From positions 1-6,965 of the forward strand of contig JADFKA010000095.1 in assembly GCA_022565135.1 (NCBI GenBank): a stretch of DNA of 6,965 nucleotides, in the 5' to 3' direction. The stretch is from Pseudomonadota bacterium (GTDB lineage Bacteria > Pseudomonadota > Gammaproteobacteria > Steroidobacterales > Woeseiaceae). Within the stretch, counting starts at the first letter, position 1, and each line of letters opens with the position of its first letter. Shown here in pieces: positions 1 through 6,870 of this stretch. The notes beneath the pieces were generated by a model that saw only the letters and a program-made list of their open reading frames with translations, was not told where the DNA came from and did no database searches. Made by a program: the position numbers and the translations under genes.

Positions 1-229
1 GACGATCATCGCGCAGATAATCGATCGCGCGGGCAACTTCGTGTATCAGCAGCTTGATCCAGAGTTCGGCCACCTGGTGCTGGATGATGAACAGCATCTC
101 GTCATGGTGTGGTGGATCACCAAGTGGCTTTTGCGCATCAAGGAGCGCGTCGAGCTGCAAATACGCCGTATAATCGTCATCGCGTGACAGCTTTGTGTGA
201 ATCGCTTTTTCGAGTTCGCGTTTGTTCAT
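1..229 (-). CDS. kynA: Tryptophan 2,3-dioxygenase, N-terminal part (cut by window edge)
   Basis: Heme enzyme that oxidatively opens the indole ring of L-tryptophan to N-formylkynurenine, the first step of the kynurenine pathway; cytosolic. The 76 visible residues start with MNKRELEKAI and carry the family's N-terminal signature: a YLQLDALLDAQKPL stretch (residues 23-36), then HHDEMLFIIQHQ (41-52) and ELWIKLLIHE (55-64). By alignment from memory with the Xanthomonas campestris enzyme, His51 corresponds to its active-site His55, and Tyr20 and Tyr23 to its Tyr24 and Tyr27. The more C-terminal heme-ligand histidine lies outside the window. The usual YGGYL motif reads YTAYL here, and TSELW reads VAELW, so this is a divergent subgroup. 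The ATG (complement of 227-229) is the natural start, but no clear Shine-Dalgarno sequence precedes it. It is transcribed divergently from gdhB. The family call is firm; completeness of the gene cannot be judged. Confidence 0.93.
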   Translation of the reverse strand, partial: MNKRELEKAIHTKLSRDDDYTAYLQLDALLDAQKPLGDPPHHDEMLFIIQHQVAELWIKLLIHEVARAIDYLRDDR

Positions 230-249
230 TCTGGAGTGATCGTTGCAAA

Positions 250-260
250 ACAATGATTGT
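250..260. repeat. 11-base palindrome in the divergent promoter region
   Basis: ACAAT-G-ATTGT is a perfect inverted repeat around a single central base. Its right end abuts and shares one base with the TATAAT box, so a protein bound here could block or influence transcription of both genes. The symmetry does not extend outward (A opposite A at 249 and 261). Short AT-rich palindromes occur by chance, so an operator role is only a possibility. Confidence 0.35.
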
Positions 261-265
261 ATAAT
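260..265 (+). promoter_or_regulatory. Possible -10 box for gdhB
   Basis: A perfect TATAAT hexamer lies 54 bases before the chosen gdhB start, which would place transcription start near 272 and give a leader of about 47 bases. There is no good -35: the positions at 16-18 base spacing (236-243) do not resemble TTGACA, and TTGCAA at 243-248 is only 11 bases away. There is no extended -10 TG either. If real, the promoter probably needs an activator. Confidence 0.4.
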
Positions 266-319
266 GCCGCCGCGACCCAAAGTAGTAATCCGCAGCGATT
301 CGCCCCAGAGACAAGAGCA

Positions 320-3300
320 ATGACACAGAAAGAAAAACGCCGCGGTTACGATCGCAAGGGCAAAATCGTTCGTGCCATTGTCTCGGCCCGGGTCTCGTCC
401 TCGATTCTGCCCACGGCCGCAAAAACCCGGCGCTTTCTCAAGCAATACTTCGCCGACGTGCCCGTCGAAGACCTCATCGGCAGATCACCGCAGATCATGG
501 CGCAAGTTGCGCTGAGCCATCTGGAATTCGGCGCGCAGCGTCGCAAAGGCCAAGCCAGGATCCGAATTTTCAATCCACTCGAGGCAAAACACGGCTATAC
601 GTCTGCGTTCACTTTCATTGAACTGATCAACGATGACATGCCGTTTCTCGTCAATTCGATTACGGCGGCTATCAATCGACACGATCTGGCCGTACACATC
701 ACGGTTCACCCAATTATTCGCGTCCTTCGCGACGGTCGCGGGCGCATTGAGGGCGTCACCGAGCTGAATTCCGCCAAAGGGCAACGGGAATCGTTCGTTC
801 GACTCGCGATCGACCGGGAAACCGATTCGAAACAGTTAAACCTGCTTGAGCAGGAAATTCGAAAGGTGTTGTCTGACATCAAGGTTGCTGTGCGTGACTG
901 GGGGAAAATGCGCGCAGAAATGATCGCGACGGATAAATTGCTGGACCGCGGGCCAATTCGAGTCGACGAGGAACTGCGCAGCGAAAGCAGAGCATTTCTG
1001 CGCTGGCTCGCCGACGATCACTTCACGTTCCTCGGTTATCGCGAATACAAGGTCTCCCGGCGCGGCAAAAAAGTTTATCTGAAGTCTGTCGAAAATAGCG
1101 GGTTGGGACTGTTGTCGCGTAAGGAGCGCGGCGTAACCATGATCGAACTCACCGTGACTATGCGTCGGCTCGCTCGCTCAAAAGACTGGCTCATTCTCAC
1201 CAAGGCCAACTCGCGTTCGACCATTCACCGCAACGCCTATCTGGACTACGTCGGCATTAAGGTCTACGACGAAGACGGCAATGTAAGTGGCGAACGACGA
1301 TTCATCGGCTTGTTCGCATCCGCCGCTTACAGCGAGGCACCGCGCAATATTCCATTGCTTCGTCACAAGATCGACAGGATATTCGAACGCGCCCACATCG
1401 AACCTCTCGGCCACAGCGGCAAAGCGTTAATGCACATTCTCAACACGTATCCGCGCGATGAGTTGTTTCACAGTAGCGTGCAGGATCTCACTCGAACGAC
1501 GATCGGTATTTTGAATCTTCAGGACCGACAACGCGTCGCGTTCTTCCTGCGACGCGACGCATTTCGCCGATTTTTCTCTTGCCTCGTCTATGTACCGAGG
1601 GAAAAATACACGACAGTGGTGCGGCGCAAGATAGAAGGCATCCTTAAGGAGGCCTTTGGCGGATCATCGGTTGATTCAAGCGTACAAATATCGGATTCCG
1701 CACTCGCCCGCGTGCATATCGTCGTACGCACGCCGTCCGGCGCTCGTCCGCATATCAGCATTCAAAAAATTGAAGAGTCGATCGCCGACGTCGTCATCAC
1801 CTGGGCTGACAAATTGCGCGATCAGCTGGATGAAACGTTCGGCATCGAGGACGGGCCCAAGTTGTTTCGCAAGTATCGCGATGTGTTTCCGCTCGGCTAC
1901 CAGGGCGACGTCAGCCCGCGAGAGGCCTGCAGCGACATCGAACGCATTGAAGAAATGGTGGCGAACCAGAGCGCCCGGTCTGTCGACTTGTACAAACGCG
2001 AAGGCAGCTTGCCCGGCCACATGTATTTCACGATTTACAGCATCGACGAACCTCTTGCCCTTTCCGAGGCGCTGCCTTTGCTCGAGGATATGGGTGTCGA
2101 CGTCTACACGGAACGACCTTATGAGCTGCACTTGCAGACTGGCGAGACGTTCTGGATTCAGGATTTTCACCTGCGTCATGAGAGCGGTGTCGAATTTGAG
2201 ATGGCAGAAGTAGCAACATGCTTTGAAGACTGCTTCAGTGAGATGCTCGCCGGTCGAGTCGAAAACGACGGCCTGAATCGGCTTATTCTCAGCGCGAGAC
2301 TGGATTGGCGCCAGACAGCGCTGTTGCGCTGCTACGCAAAATATTTGCAGCAGTTGGGCATTCCATTCAGCCAGGCGTATATGGAAGACGTGCTCATCAG
2401 TCATGCAAAATTTACGCGCTTGCTGGTGCAACAATTCGAATTGCAATTCGACCCCAAACTCACACCGGCGAAGCGCAGACGCGAGCTCAAAGCGCTGCTG
2501 CCAATCGTCCAGCGTGCCGTCGAAAAAGCCAAAAATGTAGACGAAGACCGAATCCTGACAGCGTTCTCGGGTGCCGTTAACGCAACGCTCAGAAGCAACT
2601 ATTTCTTGACCGGCGAAGATGGTAAGCCGAAGCCATACATCTCGATCAAACTCGATCCCACGCAACTCCGCGAGGTACCGTTGCCTAAACCGAAGTTCGA
2701 GATTTTTGTGTACTCGCCCGAAGTTGAAGGCATACACCTGCGTGCCGGCGACGTTGCGAGGGGCGGGCTGCGATGGTCGGACCGTCGCGAGGACTTCCGT
2801 ACCGAAGTCCTTGGCCTGATGAAGGCGCAAGTCGTGAAGAACACGGTCATTGTGCCGACCGGGGCGAAGGGCGGATTTTTCCCGAAGCGGGCGCCGCATG
2901 GCGACCGCGACGCGATTCTCGCCAATGGTATCGAGTGTTACAAGACGTTTATCTCGGGTCTTCTCGATATCACGGACAATGTCGTGGACGGCAAGGTCGT
3001 GACACCAGCCGGTATCGTACGGCGCGATGGCGATGATCCGTATCTCGTGGTCGCGGCGGATAAGGGCACCGCAGCATTCTCTGACCTCGCGAATGAAATC
3101 GCCGCCAGCTACAACTTCTGGCTCGATGATGCGTTCGCATCGGGTGGATCGGCCGGCTATGACCACAAGAAAATGGGCATCACGGCGCGTGGTGCGTGGG
3201 AGGCGGTAAAACGGCACTTCCGCGAGCAAGGCCTGAATGTGCAAAAAGATCCGTTCACGGTTGCCGGAATCGGCGACATGAGCGGCGATGTGTTCGGCAA

Positions 3301-5149
3301 CGGCATGTTGCTGTCACGCAAGATCAAGCTCGTCGCAGCATTTAATCATCAACACATCTTTCTCGACCCGGATCCGGACATGCCATCGAGTTTTCGGGAA
3401 CGTCAACGACTGTTCAAAATGCCACGCTCGGCTTGGTCCGACTATGACGACAACCTGATCTCCAAGGGCGGTGGAGTCTTTTTGCGACAGGCCAAGACGA
3501 TTCGGCTGAGTACCGAAGTTCGCAAGCTTTTGGATACCGACGCAACATCGATGCAGCCGAACGAATTGATTCGCGCGATATTGAAGATGCGTGTTGATCT
3601 GATGTGGAACGCTGGCATCGGCACCTATGTCAAAGCGAGCAATGAAAGCCATGTGGACGTTGGCGATCGCAGCAATGACGCTGTCCGTGTCGATGCATGC
3701 GATCTGCGTTGCAACGTGGTCGGCGAAGGCGGCAACCTGGGCCTCACACAGCTCGCGCGCATCGAGTTCAGCCTGGCCGGCGGACGAATCAATACCGACT
3801 TCATTGACAACTCCGGCGGCGTCGACAGTTCGGATCGTGAAGTCAATATCAAGATCCTGTTGAGCGATGTCGCCAAGCAAAAAGGCATGTCTCGCAAAAA
3901 ACGCAACGAGCTGCTGGTCACAATGACCGATGATGTTGCCGAACTGGTTCTGCGCAACAATTATCGGCAAACACAATCCATCAGCATGAGTGAGATCCGC
4001 TCGGTCGAGCGCATCGATGAAATCGCGCAACTCATTAGTAATCTTGAGAGGACCGGACTCCTGAATCGTGCCCTCGAGTACCTTCCCGATGAAACCGAGA
4101 TTGACGACCGTCGTGCTCACAAACAAGGATTTACGCGACCCGAGCTGGCCGTCGTCCTGAGCTACGCAAAAATCGACTTGTACAACGGGTTGATCGCCTC
4201 GGGCGAGACGCTTGTGGACTTTCTGGTGGTCGACCCGCTGCGCTATTTCCCCGCAGTATTGCGTCGACGCTTTAGCGAGCAGCTGCCGGGCCACCGCCTG
4301 AGCCGGCAGATATTGGCAACACTCATCGCCAATGATCTTGTCAATCGCATGGGGCCCGCATTCGTCAAGCGCGTACAGGACGACACGGGCGCAGATATTG
4401 TAACGGTTGCGCGGGCATATAGGGTCGCGCGGCAAATTTGTCGCGCTAGAGGGCTGTTTAAAACGATCGAGTCACTGGATAACAAGATCCCGGCGTCAGC
4501 GCAGATGTCGATGATGTTCGAAGTCAGCCGCACATTGCGCCATGTCTGCTATTGGCTTATTGAGCGGTACGGCGACAATCTCGAAATTGAGCCCACTGTC
4601 GATCACCTGCAGCAAGGTATGACAGCGGTCTACAAGCGCACTGCTGCCATGATGTCGACCAATGCCCGATTGCGGCATCAAAAAGCCGCCGCCGAATTCA
4701 TCCAAATGGGAGTGGACGAGAAACTCGCAAACCGAATGTCTGCATTGTTGTTGACGCGTGCGGCGCTCGACATTGCGGATCTTGCCGCTATACACAAACG
4801 CGATGTAATCGAGACCGCAACACTCTATTCAGCGTTCAATGACCAGCTCGGCCTGTTCTGGCTACATGTCGGTGCCGAGGAACTGAAGGTAAAGGGCCGC
4901 TGGCAAGCTATCGCGCGCAGCAACCTTCGCGAGGAGTTTTACGGAATCCGGCGTGACCTTGCCTCGAAGTTCCTGCGCAAGCGCGGCAACCGGGACCTGC
5001 ACAAGGCCGTCGAGAAATGGCTGCAGCAACACGACGCTAAAGTCGAGCGCTTCAAGAGTATGGTCGACGACATGCAGCTACGAGGCCAGATTGATTTTGC
5101 TACTCTGTCGGTCGCCGCGCAGGAACTGCGTAATTTGATATCGGGCTGA
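320..5149 (+). CDS. gdhB: Large NAD-specific glutamate dehydrogenase (about 180 kDa class)
   Basis: Converts L-glutamate to 2-oxoglutarate and ammonium with reduction of NAD+, usually in the catabolic direction, feeding amino-acid carbon into the TCA cycle; cytosolic. The 1,609-residue product matches the usual length of this class (about 1,600). The N-terminal third carries the ACT-like regulatory region, with conserved stretches such as YFADVPVEDL (43-52), MPFLVNSI (107-114), FLGYREY (237-243), TYPRDELF (376-383) and SCLVYVPR (420-427). The catalytic domain has GGLRWSDRREDFRTE (815-829) and MKAQVVKN (834-841), followed by PTGAKGGF (846-853); Lys850 sits in the GAKGG motif. A glycine-rich dinucleotide-binding segment, GIGDMSGDVFGNG, lies at 983-995. 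GEGGN (1135-1139) and NTDFIDNSGGVDSSD (1158-1172) follow, then a helical C-terminal domain. No frameshift or missing motif is seen. I chose ATG at 320 over an in-frame TTG at 257 because the latter lies against the -10 box. Only a weak AAGAG precedes the ATG. In some pseudomonads such enzymes respond to arginine; nothing here shows that. Confidence 0.97.
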   Translation: MTQKEKRRGYDRKGKIVRAIVSARVSSSILPTAAKTRRFLKQYFADVPVEDLIGRSPQIMAQVALSHLEFGAQRRKGQARIRIFNPLEAKHGYTSAFTFIELINDDMPFLVNSITAAINRHDLAVHITVHPIIRVLRDGRGRIEGVTELNSAKGQRESFVRLAIDRETDSKQLNLLEQEIRKVLSDIKVAVRDWGKMRAEMIATDKLLDRGPIRVDEELRSESRAFLRWLADDHFTFLGYREYKVSRRGKKVYLKSVENSGLGLLSRKERGVTMIELTVTMRRLARSKDWLILTKANSRSTIHRNAYLDYVGIKVYDEDGNVSGERRFIGLFASAAYSEAPRNIPLLRHKIDRIFERAHIEPLGHSGKALMHILNTYPRDELFHSSVQDLTRTTIGILNLQDRQRVAFFLRRDAFRRFFSCLVYVPREKYTTVVRRKIEGILKEAFGGSSVDSSVQISDSALARVHIVVRTPSGARPHISIQKIEESIADVVITWADKLRDQLDETFGIEDGPKLFRKYRDVFPLGYQGDVSPREACSDIERIEEMVANQSARSVDLYKREGSLPGHMYFTIYSIDEPLALSEALPLLEDMGVDVYTERPYELHLQTGETFWIQDFHLRHESGVEFEMAEVATCFEDCFSEMLAGRVENDGLNRLILSARLDWRQTALLRCYAKYLQQLGIPFSQAYMEDVLISHAKFTRLLVQQFELQFDPKLTPAKRRRELKALLPIVQRAVEKAKNVDEDRILTAFSGAVNATLRSNYFLTGEDGKPKPYISIKLDPTQLREVPLPKPKFEIFVYSPEVEGIHLRAGDVARGGLRWSDRREDFRTEVLGLMKAQVVKNTVIVPTGAKGGFFPKRAPHGDRDAILANGIECYKTFISGLLDITDNVVDGKVVTPAGIVRRDGDDPYLVVAADKGTAAFSDLANEIAASYNFWLDDAFASGGSAGYDHKKMGITARGAWEAVKRHFREQGLNVQKDPFTVAGIGDMSGDVFGNGMLLSRKIKLVAAFNHQHIFLDPDPDMPSSFRERQRLFKMPRSAWSDYDDNLISKGGGVFLRQAKTIRLSTEVRKLLDTDATSMQPNELIRAILKMRVDLMWNAGIGTYVKASNESHVDVGDRSNDAVRVDACDLRCNVVGEGGNLGLTQLARIEFSLAGGRINTDFIDNSGGVDSSDREVNIKILLSDVAKQKGMSRKKRNELLVTMTDDVAELVLRNNYRQTQSISMSEIRSVERIDEIAQLISNLERTGLLNRALEYLPDETEIDDRRAHKQGFTRPELAVVLSYAKIDLYNGLIASGETLVDFLVVDPLRYFPAVLRRRFSEQLPGHRLSRQILATLIANDLVNRMGPAFVKRVQDDTGADIVTVARAYRVARQICRARGLFKTIESLDNKIPASAQMSMMFEVSRTLRHVCYWLIERYGDNLEIEPTVDHLQQGMTAVYKRTAAMMSTNARLRHQKAAAEFIQMGVDEKLANRMSALLLTRAALDIADLAAIHKRDVIETATLYSAFNDQLGLFWLHVGAEELKVKGRWQAIARSNLREEFYGIRRDLASKFLRKRGNRDLHKAVEKWLQQHDAKVERFKSMVDDMQLRGQIDFATLSVAAQELRNLISG

Positions 5150-5190
5150 TCCATCGTTTTCCTTTATTGCCATAGACATGTGGAGCACCT
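5150..5190 (+). promoter_or_regulatory. gdhB-gpmA spacer with gpmA ribosome binding site
   Basis: The 41-base gap has no hairpin and no convincing promoter, which favours readthrough from gdhB into gpmA. GGAG at 5182-5185, five bases before the ATG, is a good Shine-Dalgarno match and supports the gpmA start. Confidence 0.6.
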
Positions 5191-5937
5191 ATGACGGGTA
5201 AGCTCTTACTCGTTCGCCACGGCCAGAGTGACTGGAACCGCAAGAACCTGTTTACGGGTTGGACCGATGTCGACCTGACCGAGCAGGGCATTCAGGAAGC
5301 GGTGGACGCCGGGCGCCTGTTGAAAGAACTCGACTATGATTTTGATATCGCGTTTACGTCAGTTCTTAAGCGCGCGATTCGTACGCTCTGGTTGATGCTC
5401 GACGAACTGGACCGCGTATGGATTCCGGTCGTCCGTGACTGGCGTCTGAATGAACGCCACTACGGTGCTCTGCAAGGCCTGAACAAGGCCGAGACCGCGG
5501 CAAAATACGGTGAAGAGCAGGTGCACATATGGCGCCGCAGCTACGACATTCCGCCGCCCGACCTTGATGATGATGATGATCGACATCCGTCTCACGACGC
5601 ACGCTATGCAGGAATTGAAAACCTGCCGTCAACAGAATCACTCGCAATGACGCTTGAGCGCGTACTGCCGTGCTGGTTTGACAGGATCGCCCCCGAATTG
5701 CGCGCCGGCAAAAACGTGCTGATCGCTGCACATGGCAATAGCCTGCGTGCGCTGGTGAAGATGCTCGACAAGGTGTCGGATAAGGCAATCACGGGTTTCA
5801 ATATTCCGACAGGCATCCCGCTGGCCTACACGCTTGATGCCGACTTGAACGCTGTAGCGCATGAATTCCTGGGCGATCCAGAAGCTATAGCAAAAGCAAC
5901 CGCCGCTGTTGCGGCCCAGGGCAAAGCGATTACCTGA
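5191..5937 (+). CDS. gpmA: 2,3-bisphosphoglycerate-dependent phosphoglycerate mutase
   Basis: Interconverts 3-phosphoglycerate and 2-phosphoglycerate in glycolysis and gluconeogenesis through a phosphohistidine intermediate; cytosolic. The 248-residue product is full length (E. coli GpmA is 250). The start MTGKLLLVRHGQSDWN carries the RHG motif with the phospho-acceptor His10. NLFTGWTDVDLTEQG follows at 19-33, then Arg61 in KRAIRTLW. Glu88 in RLNERHYG is the expected acid/base residue, and the second histidine is His181 in AAHGNSLRAL. NIPTGIPL (204-211) closes the active-site region. The loop before RHPSHDARYA carries five consecutive Asp residues (126-130), encoded by a GAT run, making it more acidic than usual. 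ATG at 5191 is supported by GGAG five bases upstream. It follows gdhB on the same strand after 41 bases, so co-transcription is likely. It is immediately followed by the 34-base palindrome. Confidence 0.97.
   Translation: MTGKLLLVRHGQSDWNRKNLFTGWTDVDLTEQGIQEAVDAGRLLKELDYDFDIAFTSVLKRAIRTLWLMLDELDRVWIPVVRDWRLNERHYGALQGLNKAETAAKYGEEQVHIWRRSYDIPPPDLDDDDDRHPSHDARYAGIENLPSTESLAMTLERVLPCWFDRIAPELRAGKNVLIAAHGNSLRALVKMLDKVSDKAITGFNIPTGIPLAYTLDADLNAVAHEFLGDPEAIAKATAAVAAQGKAIT
5566..5580 (+). repeat. (GAT)5 trinucleotide run inside gpmA
   Basis: Five tandem GAT codons encode Asp126-Asp130 in a loop ahead of the conserved RHPSHD segment. Slippage would change the loop by whole residues and keep the frame. 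The tract is too short to claim real instability. Confidence 0.8.
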
Positions 5938-5940
5938 ACG

Positions 5941-5974
5941 CTAGCCCGAACTATTCATGAATAGTTCGGGCTAG
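5941..5974. terminator. Perfect 34-base palindrome, probable bidirectional 3'-end stem between gpmA and tesB
   Basis: The half-site CTAGCCCGAACTATTCA is followed directly by its exact reverse complement, with no spacer. As RNA it would form a stem of about 15 pairs with a CAUG loop, from either strand. It starts three bases after the gpmA stop, and its right end contains the tesB stop codon (5971-5973), so both convergent transcripts carry it. No T-run follows it on either strand, so it is not a textbook intrinsic terminator. It may stabilise 3' ends, or terminate with help from Rho. The palindrome is certain; the terminator role is inferred. Confidence 0.65.
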
Positions 5975-6864
5975 GCCTGCGTGCGTGGATCCGAGCGATG
6001 CCACTTGCTCCCCGGCTCCACGACTCGAACGAGACCCTCCTGCGCCGTCGATGCGACAAGACTGCCGTCCTCGCTAAACAGTTGACCTCGAGAGAATCCC
6101 CGCGCGCCGGAGGCATTCGGACTGTCCATCGAATAAAGCAACCAGCGGTCGATCCGGAATTCGCGATGGAACCACAGCGCATGATCAAGGCTCGCCATGA
6201 TAATTGCGCCTTGCCCGAACGGCAGATCATGCGGCAAGGTGCTGACGCCCAGCAATTCATAGTCGGACACATAGGCAAGCAGGTTTTGGTGCAGCGCCAG
6301 CTCCCTGGGCAATTCGTCGACAGTCCGAAGCCAGACGCATCTGACGGGCGGCATGCTGTCCGCAGCGTCCGGTTGCGGCACCGGGCGAACCACGAATGGC
6401 CGCTTGTCGGTCATATGGCGACGTAGCTTTGCCGGCATTTTTTCAAGCATATCCCCTTCGACGTCAATGATGTCCCGGAGGCTCTCTGGATCAGGAACAT
6501 TCGGCATGACTGCCTGGTGCTCGATGCCTGCTTCAGGATTCTGAAATGACGCGGCCAGGTTGAATATCGGCCTGCCGTGCTGGATTGCAACGACGCGGCG
6601 ATTGGAAAAGCTGCCGCCGTCTCTGGCACGATCGACCTCGTAAATGATCGGTGCAGTCATGTCGCCGCGGCGCAGAAAATACGCGTGCAATGAGTGCGCA
6701 ACACGACCGTCGACCGTGTGCTGGGCCGCCGACAGCGCCTGGCCGACTACCTGCCCGCCAAATACCTGTGCGCTACCGATATCACGGCTATCACCGCGGA
6801 AAATATTGTCCTCGATGCGCTCCAAATGGAGCAACGTGATCAGATCGTCGAGAACCGCATGCAT
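5971..6864 (-). CDS. tesB: Acyl-CoA thioesterase II (TesB family)
   Basis: Hydrolyses acyl-CoA thioesters to free fatty acid and CoA; family members form a double hot-dog fold and act in the cytosol. The 297-residue product is close to the usual size (E. coli TesB is 286). Motifs in order: VFGGQVVGQAL (34-44), HSLHAYFLRRGD (57-68), RDGGSFSNRRVVAIQ (81-95), FNLAASFQNPEAGIEHQ (101-117), YVSDYELL (198-205), SLDHALWFHR (225-234) and STAQEGLVR (272-280). By spacing against the E. coli triad Asp204-Thr228-Gln278, the catalytic residues are Asp201, Ser225 and Gln275, so serine replaces threonine. The start is fixed by an in-frame TGA nine bases upstream. No Shine-Dalgarno is seen, and the start lies six bases after the stop of the upstream SDR gene, suggesting translational coupling. 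The stop codon lies inside the 34-base palindrome. Fatty-acid or acyl-CoA turnover is the likely role; the natural substrate cannot be told from sequence. Confidence 0.96.
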   Translation of the reverse strand: MHAVLDDLITLLHLERIEDNIFRGDSRDIGSAQVFGGQVVGQALSAAQHTVDGRVAHSLHAYFLRRGDMTAPIIYEVDRARDGGSFSNRRVVAIQHGRPIFNLAASFQNPEAGIEHQAVMPNVPDPESLRDIIDVEGDMLEKMPAKLRRHMTDKRPFVVRPVPQPDAADSMPPVRCVWLRTVDELPRELALHQNLLAYVSDYELLGVSTLPHDLPFGQGAIIMASLDHALWFHREFRIDRWLLYSMDSPNASGARGFSRGQLFSEDGSLVASTAQEGLVRVVEPGSKWHRSDPRTQA

Positions 6865-6870
6865 ACGCAG

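Larger units (their letters stand above)
230..319. promoter_or_regulatory. Divergent kynA/gdhB intergenic region
   Basis: These 90 bases separate the two divergent start codons and must hold the kynA promoter and probably that of gdhB. The region is AT-richer between about 243 and 265 than its surroundings. It contains a TATAAT box on the plus strand, an 11-base palindrome overlapping it, and a weak AATC/GATT inverted pair at 287-300. On the minus strand a TATACAAT stretch (263-256) could be part of a -10 for kynA, but I see no matching -35. The close packing suggests the two genes could share a regulator; this is inference. Confidence 0.6.

Noticed and set aside
243..248. TTGCAA as a -35 box for the TATAAT at 260
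   Set aside because: The spacing is only 11 bases, too short for a normal sigma-70 promoter.
287..300. AATC/GATT inverted pair in the gdhB leader
   Set aside because: Four-base arms without extension are expected by chance and give no stable stem.
1656..2213. Plus-strand open frame of 185 codons overlapping gdhB in another frame
   Set aside because: The gdhB frame carries conserved family sequence throughout; this frame is compositionally biased (rich in Ser, Arg, Ala) and looks like a shadow.
1676..3244. Long minus-strand open frame (522 codons) inside gdhB
   Set aside because: It lies entirely antisense to a strongly conserved enzyme domain, its translation resembles no family I know, and long antisense frames are common opposite GC-rich genes.
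3314..4435. Second long minus-strand open frame (373 codons) inside gdhB
   Set aside because: Same reasoning: fully antisense to the catalytic and C-terminal region, with no recognisable motif and no ribosome site.
5366..5788. Minus-strand open frame opposite gpmA, with a His-rich run
   Set aside because: The His run is simply the reverse complement of the GAT repeat; it is not an independent metal-binding protein.
5998..6426. Plus-strand open frame opposite tesB
   Set aside because: It is antisense to conserved TesB motifs and has no family resemblance.
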